Shown in pieces: positions 45,185 through 57,541 of a stretch of 64,000 bases of DNA (positions are counted from its first letter, which is position 1; every line of letters starts with the position of its first letter). The position numbers and the translations under genes are program-made. The notes below the pieces were generated by a model. It was given only the letters and a program-made list of their open reading frames with translations. It was not told the origin of the DNA and searched no databases. The stretch is from Lepiota brunneoincarnata (Eukaryota > Basidiomycota > Agaricomycetes > Agaricales > Agaricaceae): positions 1,736,001 through 1,800,000 of the forward strand of contig JAEBUN010000007.1 of assembly GCA_023014365.1 (NCBI GenBank), written 5' to 3'.

Positions 45185-46984
45185 ATGCCTCCAAAGAAGT
45201 TCTCAGCCCAAGAAACTCCATCACCTCCTTCCAAATTGAGAAGTAGAATCTCAGGATTAGGAACCCAAAATCCAGATCCCAGAAGAAATCCCATCCCCAC
45301 TCAGACACCATCCCCATTCTACCCCCCATCTCCATTTGACTCACCCGCTCCAAGTATATCAACACGTACTCAAACAAGTTTTGCTGAAGAACTAGCAGAA
45401 CGACAAAGAATACAACATGAAAAGGAATTAAAAGAACACTATGAACAAGAAGAAAGAAGACGCAAACAAGCTGAAGAATATTGTGCCAAAGTAGACCCAT
45501 TAAATGATTACAAACTTCAAAGACTTGAATACGCCCTCAAGCAACCAAGAGAACTTTCCAAATCAGAAGAAAACTTACTCACATGCCACAAATATGCAGT
45601 AAACCAAGGAAGAACTACCCCAGCAGACAATGACTCTGACGTCTATATAACAGACGACAACCAATCGGATCCCGATCCACAACCACCCACACTACCTGCA
45701 CCAACCACACCCTTAGCCCTACCGGCTCCTCCCCTACAACCAACACAACCCCCAACACCACCACTGCCGCCACCACCCGGACAATTGCAAATAATGGCTG
45801 CTGCACACACCCCAAAGGAGTTAGGACTCCTCAAACCCATCACCTTTGATGGAACTAGAAGACTTTTTGAAGATTGGATCTTCCAATGCGAAGTTTACGT
45901 GCTCACCAATGCAACCACTTACAACACCAACCTTGCTAGGACCCTATTTGTCCTTTCAACAATGCAATCAGGAGATGCCCAAGCTTGGGCCAGACAATAC
46001 CTCCATGAGAGAAATGCCCAAACCCAACAAGGGCAACCCATAGCCATGGAGTCATGGGACAACTTCACTGCTCGGCTCAGAGCCAACTTCACCCCAGCAG
46101 ATAAACATGTGTATGCGCACACCAGACTTCAAACCCTGCATCAAGCAGGTAAACCAATGACTGAGTTCAACTCTCAGTTCAAAGAGCTCATCCGTCAATC
46201 CGGACTCAATGAAGATTGCACCCTGATTGATCTATACCGCAAGGCAATCGATTACCATATTGCCATGAAGATTGACAAATTGGAAAACCCTCCGACAACC
46301 ATTGCTGCTTGGTACACCCGAGCCAACAAACTTGACAACAACTTCTGCCGAATTAATGCCCTCTACAGCACCCCCAGGAACATGTTCCCCCAAAGGAACC
46401 AATACCAACCAAACCACAGACCAAACCATCCAAACAACAACATACCTTATGTGCAATTCTACCAAAGGAGCAACACTCCACGTTTCACCCCATGAGACCC
46501 ACATGCCATGGAAATAGACCATGCCGTGGTAGAAGAAGGATTTGAAGATCCTTATCCCAAAATACCCCAACCAGAATATGCCAAAGAAGACTCTGCTCAA
46601 GAACCATTGGAGTTAGATGCCATTATCACTGGACAACAAATGAAATTGTATCAGAACCAGGAATGCTTCCAATGCGGAGCCAAGGATCACTGGGTTAGTA
46701 AATGCCCACAACCACCACCAGCTAGATGCTTCCCAGGAATGCGTACCAATCCCCCTCGCCCTGCGAGAAATCCCAATTGTCCTTTCCCTGGACAACAAAA
46801 CACTCATCCTGGATTTCTGAACCAAAATGCCCAACAATCACTGCAATGCAAGTATTCCCTTGCTGTCGCAGAAATCGCATCTCAGATGCACCAAATGGTT
46901 GATGACCTTGACCCTGAACTCCAACAAGAGCTCCACTCCACGCTAGCTGAGGACCCAGAGATGTGTCCATTCCAGGATTTTTAA
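45185..46984 (+). pseudogene. Gyp2-A Gag with zinc knuckle, one stop
   Basis: ATG in GCCACCATGCC. Residues 1-200 contain a charged coiled-coil segment (EELAERQRIQHEKELKEHYE) and a Pro-rich stretch. The capsid-type domain follows (LGLLKPITFDGTRRLFEDWI, LSTMQSGDAQAWARQYL, GLNEDCTLIDLYRKAI). A TGA at 46493 interrupts the frame, which then continues to the knuckle CFQCGAKDHWVSKC (46663-46704) and a TAA at 46982. 599 codons in all. Confidence 0.85.
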
Positions 46985-47092
46985 AAAGGAATGCTGTTGA
47001 TTGATGTGCCCCTGCATGTTCCAGAACTCAGAAGGACATTTCGTACTCTCACTCCCAGAAGTACATTTTCTTGATAAACTCTGTACAATTAT

Positions 47093-47380
47093 GACTATCC
47101 CCAAATAAACAATCCCTTTTCTTACCCATCAAGATTTGGAGTGAATGGACATCAAAACCTGTGGCCATCACTGCCCTGATAGACTCAGGAGCCCAAGGGA
47201 ATTTCATATCCCACAAAGTTGTTGAACAACATGGTTATCAAACCAAATGGCTGGACCAACCAATTCCTCTCAGCAATGTTGACAGAACTGACAATCAACA
47301 TGGCAAGATCCATGAATACATCAAAATCAGAACCATCATCAATGGAAGAGACTGCACGCTAGAAACATACATTACAAACA
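47093..47380 (+). pseudogene. Gyp2-A Pol: protease, first part
   Basis: Open from after a TGA at 47090; ALIDSGAQGNFISHKVV is the retropepsin active site. No AUG precedes it in frame, as in Gyp1. The frame is cut after YITN by Cop1; AAACA (47376-47380) is the duplicated target. Confidence 0.82.
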
Positions 47381-47770
47381 TGTTGGGCTCGCAAACGCGT
47401 GCCGAGTTCCGATCTCCGTTTCGCTGGCATTCCTTTTGCACCCTCCGCTTTTGTCCTCTATCCCGTGCTCCATTCCTTTTGCACAGTCTCTACCATTTGT
47501 ACCACTTCTACTATGCCTTTACCATCTTGCTCTGTCTGTTATCTACATGATATTGTGCTTATTGTCTTCGGACAAGTGCATGTACCATAGTATTTTATAA
47601 ATAGCAAACAATATGTAGTCGCACTTCAGCTCGCACGTCGCAACTGAAGTGAGTATCTTATTCATACTACTAATTACTGTACTAACTTGTTTGTAGTATA
47701 TCTTATATTGTTCTACAGGTATATAGTCAGCTTGCATGTCACGACTGAATATATCTTATATTGTTCTACA
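47381..47770 (+). repeat. Cop1 5' LTR
   Basis: TGTTGGGCTCGC...TTGTTCTACA. The unit TATATCTTATATTGTTCTAC occurs twice near the end (47697 and 47749 regions). Next to it GGTTATGGGCCCTGCC is the primer-binding site candidate. Confidence 0.93.
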
Positions 47771-47831
47771 GGTTATGGGCCCTGCCCCGTTGCGCTGCTA
47801 AGACAATCAAACCTACAGATATATTGTGGCA

Positions 47832-49287
47832 ATGTCTACCGTAAATGATGTACTCCCCATGTCGGTGCCGAAGTTGGATGTGTCCGGAGGAAACTGGGCG
47901 ATCTTCTCGCTACGTTTGCGGACTGTGATCCAAGGCAAAGGGCTGTGGGGCCATTTCGACGGCAGCACACCATGTCCCATACTCCCAACCCCTCAAACGA
48001 CTATCACTCCTTCCACCACTACTCCCCAGGCTGCTGCTACACCAGCACCTGCCCCTACCACAGTACCTACTGCCCCTGTCGTCACTGCCGAGACAATCGA
48101 GGCATAGGCAAAGAAACGAGAATATTGCTCGCTCCTTGCTTGCCCAATGCCTCCCAGACTCCACGCTAATGGTCACAGCTGGACACCACACAGTCAAAGT
48201 GATGTGGGATGCCATAATGCAAGAATACACTTACAAAAGCGCATTCTCGCAAGCACGGCTCCATCGCAAGTTTATGACCATGAAATGTCCTGACTGGGGT
48301 GACGTACGTTTGTTCCTGAACGAGATCCAATCTTGAAAGGCTGAATTAGGTGCTGTGGGTGTCACAATTAGTGACGACAACTACAGGAGTGCTATACTCC
48401 AATCCCTACCTCGCTGGCTATCAATGTACACTGCCAACCAGCTCTCTGCTGCCCGACTTCACAGTTCCCTCCATTACACTATTGAGCCCAAAATCCTAAT
48501 CATACTGATCAGCGATGAATGGGACCGAGGCCGCCCTGAGCGATCCAGGGTCGGCAATGCCAAATCTGAGCAGGATGACGCTTTGGTAGCTGAGGGTAGC
48601 AACGGGAGTGGAAAGCCGAAAGGAAAAGGAAAGAAAAAAGGTCCATGCTGGAATTGTGGTGGAGAGCATTGGAAGAGAGAGTGTCCTAACCCGAAGAAGC
48701 CAGTCAGCGAGAGGAAAGATGGGGAGAAGGGAGGAAGCCCACCCAACAAGAAGGGTGGCAGCACCAACATCATTACGGTGGATAGCGATGATGAGGACTG
48801 TTCCCTCATGGTTGAAGAGTTATCAGACTCGGAAACAGATATGAGCTGGGCCAAAATCGAGGCAGGCAGCTCCACAGACAAGCTATGGAGTGTAGGGGAG
48901 TCGACAAGTGAGTTTGACGACCTGGATATTGGTGAATGTGACATAGCTATGGATGAAATCACCAGTATCACTGAAACAAGTCCAACCCGAGTCGAAGTCT
49001 TTGACTCAGGAGCTACGAACCATATCTCCCCCTACCGAGATAGTTTCACGACCTTCGAATCCATTTCCCCTTGCCCCTTACGCGCCGCAAATAAGAAAGC
49101 ATTTGATGCCATTGGAAAAGGCAAAGTAGTCCTCGAGCTACCAAACAGCGCCACCTCATCACAACTCCACCTGAGTGAAGTCCTATACTCACCGGAGGCA
49201 GGCTATACACTTGTATTGATCGGCCGTCTTGACAATGCTGGCTTCATGACCACGTTCGCAAATGGCAAATGTATAATTCGAGACACT
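47832..49287 (+). pseudogene. Cop1 Gag and protease
   Basis: MSTVNDVLPMSVPKLDVSGG starts a copia-type Gag (GGNWAIFSLRLRTVIQGKGLW). A stop and frame change occur at 48105-48130, then LLAQCLPDSTLM continues; a TGA is at 48334. The nucleocapsid knuckle is CWNCGGEHWKREC (48645-48690). After an acidic linker comes the protease VFDSGATNHISPY (49005-49040). RepX cuts the frame after CIIRD. Confidence 0.87.
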
Positions 49288-50462
49288 TACATGAATTCCG
49301 TACTCCGGAACGATTCTCTACATAGGATCATTGGCTATATCATTAAAGAACTCTATAGAGGATTGGTACTATATCCCGTAGTAGCCAGTTCGACCGAACT
49401 AAGGATATTCGAGCCTCGGAAGTGTTCAAACCAGCTCATTATTACTAAGCTTAGTGAACCAAGCTATCAGAACGCTCTCCGGAGGGATTCAGGGCTCTAC
49501 ATAGACTATCGAGTATACCCCGGTCGCATCAAGGAACCTTACAAGCAGTTTTCTGATGAACCCGAATGCGTTTAAACATAAAAGAATGTACCTAGCGGCT
49601 GTCGCAGGTGTATTACGTCTATAGCAAGTTCAATAATGATGACCGGACCACGGAACAGAACGTCCAACGTTCGGGAGGCAATACCCGATGCCCAAAACCC
49701 TAGAAATATCAAAGACTCCTAATTAACGAGTGCTTTGGGGGTCCTGGCACTTCGGCATACTGCTTAACTGAGATTAATTACAATGGATCAAGGAATTGTC
49801 CATCCGCTATACATTCCAATCATAATTGATCCGGAAACTTAACGCGCTCGCGTGGACGCAGAATAATGCAGACGAGCACGGAACACATCTGGCTGGATTG
49901 CCATTTGTTAATCAGAGAAAAACCCATAACCCAGGGTGAGGTAGAAATGCTGCCAAACCTTCCAAAATGTTCTACAGTGCCTGTAACAATTAAGCTTATT
50001 GTTTTCTATTTCATATTTACTATCTCTCGTATGTATCCAAACAATATAAATACGGTCGCACTTGTTCGTGAAGAAGCAAGAGGTCTCACCCCCGCTTCCA
50101 CATGCAAGTCTGTGAGCCATGATCAAGAACGGTTTCAGAGGGCTATTTAGTGTGCGTCGTTAAGTGTGATTTCTTCGGTCATCGACCAACCCAGAGACAG
50201 AGACAGAGACCAGAGTTTAGAGTTTAGAGTTCCAGAGTGCTAGAGACAGAGACAGAGACAGAGACCAGAGTTCAGAGACCAGAGACCAGAGACCAGAGAC
50301 CCAGCGCTTTGAATTGGCAGGGATTGTCCTTTCATTGTTGCACCGTATGGCTAAGATAACTTCAACAGCTGTTTGTTAACCTCTAAAAACACTACTCTCT
50401 TGAATTTTGCTGTCAGAATGCACCCCCAGAACACCCTAAAAGATGAAACTGTTCATTATCTA
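49288..50462 (+). repeat. RepX copy 3, CpG-rich
   Basis: It lacks the first 21 bp of copy 1 and ends at the same GTTCATTATCTA. The frame LHRIIGYIIKELYRG... YKQFSDEPECV is intact and by chance continues the Cop1 frame. TATA-like AATATAAATACGG at about 50043, GAGACA repeats at 50198-50300. CpG sites (GCGCTCGCG, ACGGAACG) are kept, so this is the youngest of the three. Confidence 0.8.
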
Positions 50463-50566
50463 TCTCATTCCACTTGTATTAGCTTAAGCTTATCGAATTG
50501 CAGCTAAGCTTAGTGAAAACAAGCCCACTATCTATATTAAAACCAACGAACGTTTCTCCACCTTTT
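50463..50566. other. Junction sequence between RepX and Cop1
   Basis: About 100 bp with TTAGCTTAAGCTTATC and GCTAAGCTTAGTG, assigned to neither element. The N-terminal half of the copia pre-integrase domain is missing here. Confidence 0.4.
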
Positions 50567-53280
50567 CAGCGATGGTCTGGTGGCTGGCCTGAGGCTAGAG
50601 GACAGAGCTGACGTTGATTTCTTCTGCGAGTCATGTGCCTACGGCAAGGCAACTCGGCTGCCAATTTTGAAGGCACGGGAGGGCAAATGAGCATCCACTT
50701 TTGGACAGGAGGTTCACTCTGACGTATGGGGGCCTGCACAAGTAGAGACAAAGAAGGGAAAGCGCTACTATGTAATGTTTATCGATGATTTTTTGAGGTG
50801 GACACATGTTGACTTTCTCTCCAACAAATCCGACGTTTTTGAGGCCTACCGAAATTTCGATGCATGGTGCGAGACACAATTTGGTACCTGAGTTAAGGCA
50901 TTGCATTCAGATAGGGGAGGGGAGTATACTGCGACTGAATTTCAGTCCTACTTGAAATCCCGAGGTACGGAGACCAAACTCACAGTACACGATACACCCC
51001 AACACAATGGTGTTGCCGAACACCGAAATCGTACAATCGTTGAACATACATGTGCACTACTGCATGCTAGCCGTCTCCTGAAATTGTTGTGGGCGGAAGC
51101 TGTTGCCCATGTTGCCTGGCTGATGAATAGGACAGGCACTCGAGCAGTCGAGGGCAAAACACCTTTCGAAGTGTTGTACAGTCATAAACCGGACCTAAGG
51201 GCGATACGTGAGTGGGGTGAAGAGGTATGGGTACACCAGGCAGGTGGGGACAAGCTCGGAGGACGAGCAAAGAAGGGGAGATGGGTGGGATATGATGCCG
51301 AGAGCAATGGCTCCCGCATTTATTTTCCGGACATAGGTGCTGTAAAAATCGAACGAAATTTTCGGTTTATTAACACAGGTCATCCCGGGCTCGAAGGGGA
51401 GCATTCACCTGCAAGCAAGCCTCGAAACGACCCCCCACACAGCCCCAACACCCCAGCAAACCCCCCAAACAAGACACCAGATGCACCAGACCACCATCCA
51501 GTCGATCCCACCAAGCCTATAGTCAATCCTGCCGAAAACAGCACTCCAAACAATGCTAGCCCTGAGGAGACACCTAGCGAGGGCAACCTACACCCCCAAC
51601 GACCTCAACAAGCTCGAAACCCAAGCACCAAGGCAAGAGACATCCTAGAAGGGCGAGCAGTCACCCTAGCTGAAGAACTGGACTGGGCAGATGTACATGT
51701 CCTGGTGGCCGATATTGAGGAAACAGAGGGCCTGGAGCCAGGGAGCCTGCAGGAAGCGAGGAAACGAGCAGACTGGGAGTTGTGGAAAAGGGCCATGGAA
51801 GAAGAACTTGCCATGTTGGGTGATGCCGGAATGTGGGAACTTGTTGATCCACTGATCGGAGCTAACATCGTTGGCTCGAAATGGGTTTTTAAAGCTAAAA
51901 AGGATGCTGCTGGCAATGTTGTCCGTTACAAGGCCCGTCTCGTTGCCCAAGGATTTTCTCAAGTCCCCGGAGTCGATTATTTTGACACTTTTGCGCCTGT
52001 GGCACGACTCACGTCTATCTGGACAGTCCTAGCAATTGCCGCTGCTCATAACTACAAGATCCATCAGATTGATATCAAGGGTGTATACCTAAATGGGAAA
52101 TTAGGCCCTGGTGAGACAATCTACATGCGGCAACCACCCAGTTTCACATCCACCACCCACCCACGTTGCATTTGCCACCCCAAGAAGACCCTCTACGGTC
52201 TCAAGCAGTCCGGCCGATGATGGTGCCAACATTTATGCGAGATTTTGGTTGATCACCTGGGCTTTTCACACTGTGAGGTTGACCAGAGCGTATTCTTCAA
52301 GATCGTGGCGCCAGATCTCACCATAATCCTGGTGCACGTTGATGACTGTACTCTCGTCGTGTCTACTATTTCACTGATTGACTGGGTGAAGGATGGAGTG
52401 CGAAAATTCATCTGAAATTACGGATCTGGGAGAGATCCACTGGCTCTTGGGAATCGAAGTGAAGAGGGATAAGGAACAGGGTAAGCTCATGCTATCCCAA
52501 CGTTCCTACATCAATGCTTCGCTCAGACGTTATGGTTTCGACAACGAGAAACCAGTTAGCACTCCCATGGATCCCGCCATCCGCCTAACAAGCGAGCAAT
52601 CGCCTCAAATGACTTTGGACATTCGCTCGCATGGCCCGGAAGCCTTATCAAGAGGCCAGTTGGCACACTTATGTATGCCGCCCTCGGAACGCGACCGGAT
52701 ATAGCATACGCTGTCCAAGTTCTCTTGAAATTCACGAAGAACCCTGGAGAGGCGCACTGGGAAGCGGTTAGGCGAGTTTTTCGGTACCTGAAGGGTACAC
52801 AGGACCTATGGCTGACTTACGGAGGCACTGGGGAAGGCCTCGAAGGCTATGCTGATGCCGATGGCAACATGGCAGAGGATCGCCAAGCTACCTCCGGGTA
52901 CACGTTCCTCATCAATGGTGGGGCCGTTTCTTGGAGTGCCAAGCGACAAGAAATTGTCACTTTATCCACGACGGAATCCGAGTACGTAGCCGCTACTCAT
53001 GCCTCAAAGGAAGCCCTGTGGCTTCGTTCGCTTATTTCACAGATTTTTGACACTGCCGTCCCCTCCACCACAATTTTTTCGGACAACCAATCTGCCATTG
53101 CACTCAGTAAAGACCACCAGTACCACGCGCAAACGAAACATATCGACTGTTCACTATCATTTCATTTGCTGGATCGTCGAAGAAGGCAAAATCCGGCTCG
53201 TTTATTGCCCCACTGAGGACATGGTAGCCGACGTCTTCACCAAAGCGCTCCCCTCACCTGAAAGTCAAGCATTTCGTGCT
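50567..53280 (+). pseudogene. Cop1 integrase, reverse transcriptase and RNase H
   Basis: Pre-integrase CESCAYGKATRLP; core VHSDVWGP (Asp), HSDRGGEYTATEF (Asp), DTPQHNGVAEHRNRT (Glu). Stops at 50688 and 50890 precede the 439-codon frame. RT: ANIVGSKWVFKAKKDAAG, RLVAQGFSQVPGVDY, QIDIKGVYLNG (first Asp), a TGA at 52218, then VHVDDCTLV (catalytic pair). A frameshift near 52410. RNase H: GYADADG, STTESEYVA, FSDNQSAI; another frameshift near 53140. A copia polyprotein, inactive. Confidence 0.9.
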
Positions 53281-53313
53281 GAGAACTCGGACTCACTACA
53301 GTTTGAAGGGGAG

Positions 53314-53704
53314 TGTCGGGCTCGCAAACGTGTGCCAAGTTCCTGATCTCCGTTTCACTGGTATTCCTTTCGCACCCTCCGCTTTTGTCCTCTATCCCGC
53401 ACTCCATTCCTTTTGCACAGTCTCTACCATTTGTACCACTTCTACTATGCCTTTACCATCTTGCTCTGTCTGTTATCTACATGATATTGTGCTTATTGTC
53501 TTCGGACAAGCGCATGTACCATAGTATTTTATAAATAGCAAACAATATGTAGTCGCACTTCAGCTTGCACGTCGCGACTGAAGTGAGTATCTTATTCATA
53601 CTACTAATTACTGTACTAACTTGTTTGTAGTATATCTTATATTGTTCTACAGGTAAATAGTCAGCTCGCACATCGCAACTGAATATATCTTATATTGTTC
53701 TACA
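53314..53704 (+). repeat. Cop1 3' LTR
   Basis: TGTCGGGCTCGC...TTGTTCTACA, preceded by the polypurine tract TTTGAAGGGGAG. The same internal duplication as the 5' LTR. Confidence 0.93.
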
Positions 53705-54433
53705 AAACACTGGTGAGAAAGACCTCATCATCAGATTTCCCTGGTTGGAACAATACAACCCCGACATCAACTGGCAGACCAAGACATTCTCTTGGAAACC
53801 CCAAATTGATCATTAGGACTTTTCCAAACTCCTCAGAACCCTACAACGACCTGTCAAACTCTATTGCCATGGACATAATGGCTGGAAAAACCTCTCAACC
53901 TGAGGAAAACCCTGAAGAATACATCAACCTGTCAAATGTTAACCTTGACACCTTCTCTTTAGAAAGAGAAATGAACCCAATGCTTCTAACCCCATTAGAA
54001 GTAAATGCCAAAGCGACACACGCCACAATGCTCCACAATGAGCAACATAACCCAACAAAATCAGCAAACCAAAAAGGAAAACAACTGGAATCAAACAAAG
54101 AACCACCCGAGATCCCTCGGAGATTCGCCCAATGGGCTAAAATATTCAACAAGAAAGCATCTGAACGATTTCCACCATCAAGAACATTTGATCACAAAAT
54201 CAAACTAAAACTGACATTCAAAGCAAAATCAATGAAACCTTATCAAGTAGCACCTGCTGAAGAAAAAGCACTAAAAGAATTCATAGACGAAAACCTCCGA
54301 AAAGGGTACATTTGCCCCTCAAAATCCCTTATGGCATCACCATTCTTCTTTGTTGCCAAAAAAGGAGGAGACCTCCAACCCTGCCAAGACTATCGTTATC
54401 TAAACAATCACACTGTCAACAATGCCTACCCAA
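53705..54433 (+). pseudogene. Gyp2-A Pol: protease end and RT start
   Basis: TGEKDLIIRFPWLEQYNPDINW completes the protease block of 47093-47380. A stop and a frame change lie near 53813. The frame then runs through the protease-RT linker to RT blocks [38 protein letters not shown] and [17 protein letters not shown]. Cut by the solo LTR at 54434. Confidence 0.85.
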
Positions 54434-54819
54434 TGTTACCTGGGTTAGGGGTTTGCTCTTGAGTAGCACGGCGTTCAACGCAGGATGTCTATACAGACTT
54501 GGTCCTGTCCTACTAAGCGTGACTTGGAGACGACGGAGCACTATAGTCCAGCCGGTTTAAGGGCAAAGAGGTATAGGAGGCAAGAACTGTATAACACTAA
54601 GATAAGGATACAAGGTATTGTACTGTATCCTTATATACTCCTAAGTGTGGCTGTACTCCTACTATAATAGTTCAGACCGGGGTAACTATGAGTCAGAGAT
54701 AAGAAAACATGAGGCGTATACTAAGAATAGTCCTTCTGATGTACACTACTGATAGTTTCATAGTGACATGGGAATGTGAACTAAAAGTAACTGTCCTTCT
54801 GATGTGGCTTCTGATAACA
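54434..54819 (-). repeat. Solo Gyp2 LTR in the RT of Gyp2-A
   Basis: TGTTACCTGGG...TCTGATAACA, 386 bp, minus orientation, flanked by CCCAA (54429-54433 and 54820-54824). A complete LTR with no internal region, so a product of LTR-LTR recombination after insertion. TATATAAGG on the minus strand near 54638. Confidence 0.95.
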
Positions 54820-57541
54820 CCCAATCCCCATGATTTCCTCTATCATGCATAAACTCAAAGGAGCTAAGTACTTCACTAAGCTCGATGTCTGCCTAGGATA
54901 CAATAACGTCAGAATCAAAGATGGCGACCAATGGAAAGCAGCATTCAAGACTCCCATGGGTCTTTTCGAACCGACTGTCATGTTTTTCGGACTTTGCAAT
55001 AGTCCCACAACATTCCAACATATGATGGACATGTTATTCTCTGAAATAATGGAGAAAGGAGGAATCATCATCTATATGGATGATATCCTAATATATGGTA
55101 AAACCCAGGAAGAAACCAACCAACTTACAGAAAAAGTACTGCAGATCCTGCAGGAAAATGACCTCTACCTCAAAACAGAGAAATGCAAGTTCAACAAACA
55201 ATGACTTGAATATCTTGGCATGATCATCATGCCAGATAAGATCAAAATGGATCCCGGAAAACTCAAGGGAATAGAAGACTGGCCAGTGCCAAAAACAGTC
55301 TGACATATTCAGAAATTCATTGGATTCTGTAACTTCTACCAGAAGTTCATCTGCAGCTACTCCCACCACACCAAACCCCTTAACCAACTCTTATCAAAGT
55401 CAAACAAATTTGAATGGAAAGAAGAACAACAGAAAGTGTTTGAAACACTCAAGAATGAATTCTTAAAAGAACCAGTACTCCTTGTGCCCGACTCCACAAA
55501 ACCCTTTGAAATAGAAGCTGATGCTTCCAAATTTGCATCAGGAGCTGTCCTGTACCAACATGATATCAATGGAATATGGAAACCCATATCATTCTATTCA
55601 AAAACATTTGGACCAGTGGAACACAATTACAATATTTACAACAGGGAACTCCTCGCTATCATCCAAGCCCTCGAAGAATGGCGCCACTACCTCCTTGGCA
55701 GCCCCCATACTGTCCGTATCAGAACAGACCACCAGAATCTTACATATTGGCATAAACCCCAGAAAATCAACCACTAACAAGCACGATGGGTCCAGACCCT
55801 CACAGACTACAACTTCAAACTAGAACATGTCCCAGGATCAAAGATCCCTGCACCAGACGCACTGTCAAGATGTCTAGACCACATCCCAGATGAAGATAAT
55901 GATAATGAAGATGTCATTATGCTTCCTAACAACCCCTTTGTCACCGTAGCCAACATAGAAGATCAAGACTTAGTCACAGTGCTCCCAGAACACCTCTTTA
56001 TTGCCACCATTGATATGAAACTCCAAGAAAGAATCATGGAATCACCCAAATATGATGCTAGCACCACCAAAGTGTTCAAACTCCTAAAAGAAGCCCACCC
56101 TAACACTGCCAATAAAGACTTTGGAACAGTTCCAACCCCAAATGGTTCACTCCTCATATTCCAAGAATGTGTCATCATTCCAGAAGACCTCCAACTCAGA
56201 CACAATATTATTGCAAGATACCATGACCACCCTACACATGGCCACCCTGGAGAACAGGAAACATACCACCTCACCAAGAAAGAAATATATTGGCCAGGAA
56301 TGTCAACGTTCATAAAGAACTACATCAAAGGCTGTCCCGAGTGTCAGCAGCACAAGATCATATGCAGACCAGATCATGCACCAACTCAACCAATCCCTCC
56401 ACCATCCTTTAAACACCCATTTGCCCAGATCTCATGGGACCTTATCACTGGTCTACCGCCTAGCGCTGGCCATAATGCAATATTGTCTGTGGTGGACCAT
56501 GGCCTTACAAAGGGGGTAATTTTCATCCCAACCTCAGATCAATCAAACACTGACAACATCGGATGACTATTAATAGAAAAAGTCTTCACTAGGTTTGGAT
56601 TACCTGACAAAATCATATCAGATTGAGACCCCAGATTCGCCACCAACTCCCTCAGAGAGCTAGCCAAATGATTAAACATTCAACAAGCATTCTCAACCAC
56701 ATACCACCCACAGACAGATGGTTCCACAGAACAATATAACCAAGAAATTGAGACCTATCTTGCCATATACTGCACCAGGAACCCCCTTGACTGGTCAGAA
56801 ACCCTCCCCATCACCAAGTTCACACACAACTCCAAAATACAAGCCTCAAGGCAGAAATCCCCATTTGAACTAATCATGGGATACAACCCTCCACCAATAC
56901 CCATGGTAATGGAAACATCAAACTTTCCATCAGTAGACGAACACATCAGACTCCTTGATGATGCCAGAAAAGAGGCACACACAGCACACCAACTCTCTAC
57001 CGATATTATGAAACAAAGAACCAAGAGAACTGTCAAACCCCTTGAAACATGTCAGAAAGTATGGCTAGAAGCCAAGAACCTCAAACTCCCCTTCATCTCC
57101 AACAAAATATCCCCAAAAAGACTAGGACCCTTCCTTATCTCAGAAGTCCTATCACCACTCACATACAAACTAAAACTTCTGATCAAATAGAAGATACATC
57201 CAGTATTCCACAGAAACCTTCTAACTCCATATACTGAAACAGAAGCATATGGATCTTACCCAACTCCATCACCACCAGATATCATCAATGATGAAGAAGA
57301 ATATGAAATAGAAACCATTCTAAATCACCGCTGATATCACGGAAAACTTCAATATTACATCAAATGGAAAGGATACTCCCACATGGAGAACAAATGGATC
57401 ACCGATGAAACACTCCATGCAAACGCCAAAGAATACTTAGCCAAGTATAAAGAAACTCATGGAATTCTCCAGAAAGAACAGGAACCCACCAGAACCTACC
57501 AAAGACAACTCTGCTCCTACACCAAACATATGTACTTAAAG
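54820..57541 (+). pseudogene. Gyp2-A Pol: RT, RNase H, integrase, chromodomain
   Basis: RT continues [20 protein letters not shown] with YMDD at 55073-55084; RNase H IEADASKFASG, NRELLAI, RTDHQNL, APDALSR; integrase CPECQQHK, ISWDLITGL, IISD-stop-DPRF, TDGSTEQYNQEIE, then the SPKRLGPF module and chromodomain YEIETILNHR...YYIKWKGYSHMENKW (57298-57440). Stops near 55202, 55303, 55775, 56565, 56625, 56668, 57188 and 57332 sit at former CGA/TGG-type codons. The frame stays open past the chromodomain into ORF3. Confidence 0.9.

Larger units (their letters stand above)
47381..53704 (+). mobile_element. Cop1, Ty1/copia element with nested RepX
   Basis: LTRs 47381-47770 and 53314-53704, duplication AAACA on both sides (47376-47380, 53705-53709). 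Order gag-protease-integrase-RT-RNase H proves copia type. A RepX copy sits between protease and integrase. The two LTRs differ at several positions, mostly transitions. Several frameshifts and stops: inactive. Confidence 0.96.

Noticed and set aside
48355..49575. 406-codon frame joining Cop1 Gag-protease to RepX
   Set aside because: The RepX part is found elsewhere alone; the fusion results from insertion in the same frame by chance.
50198..50300. Possible CRISPR-like or satellite array of GAGACA/CCAGAG units
   Set aside because: Units are 6-8 bp, imperfect and without spacers; a simple repeat inside RepX.
53695..53704. Start of the 255-codon frame at 53695 as a protein start
   Set aside because: The first residues come from the Cop1 LTR; the frame belongs to Gyp2-A Pol and begins before the insertion.
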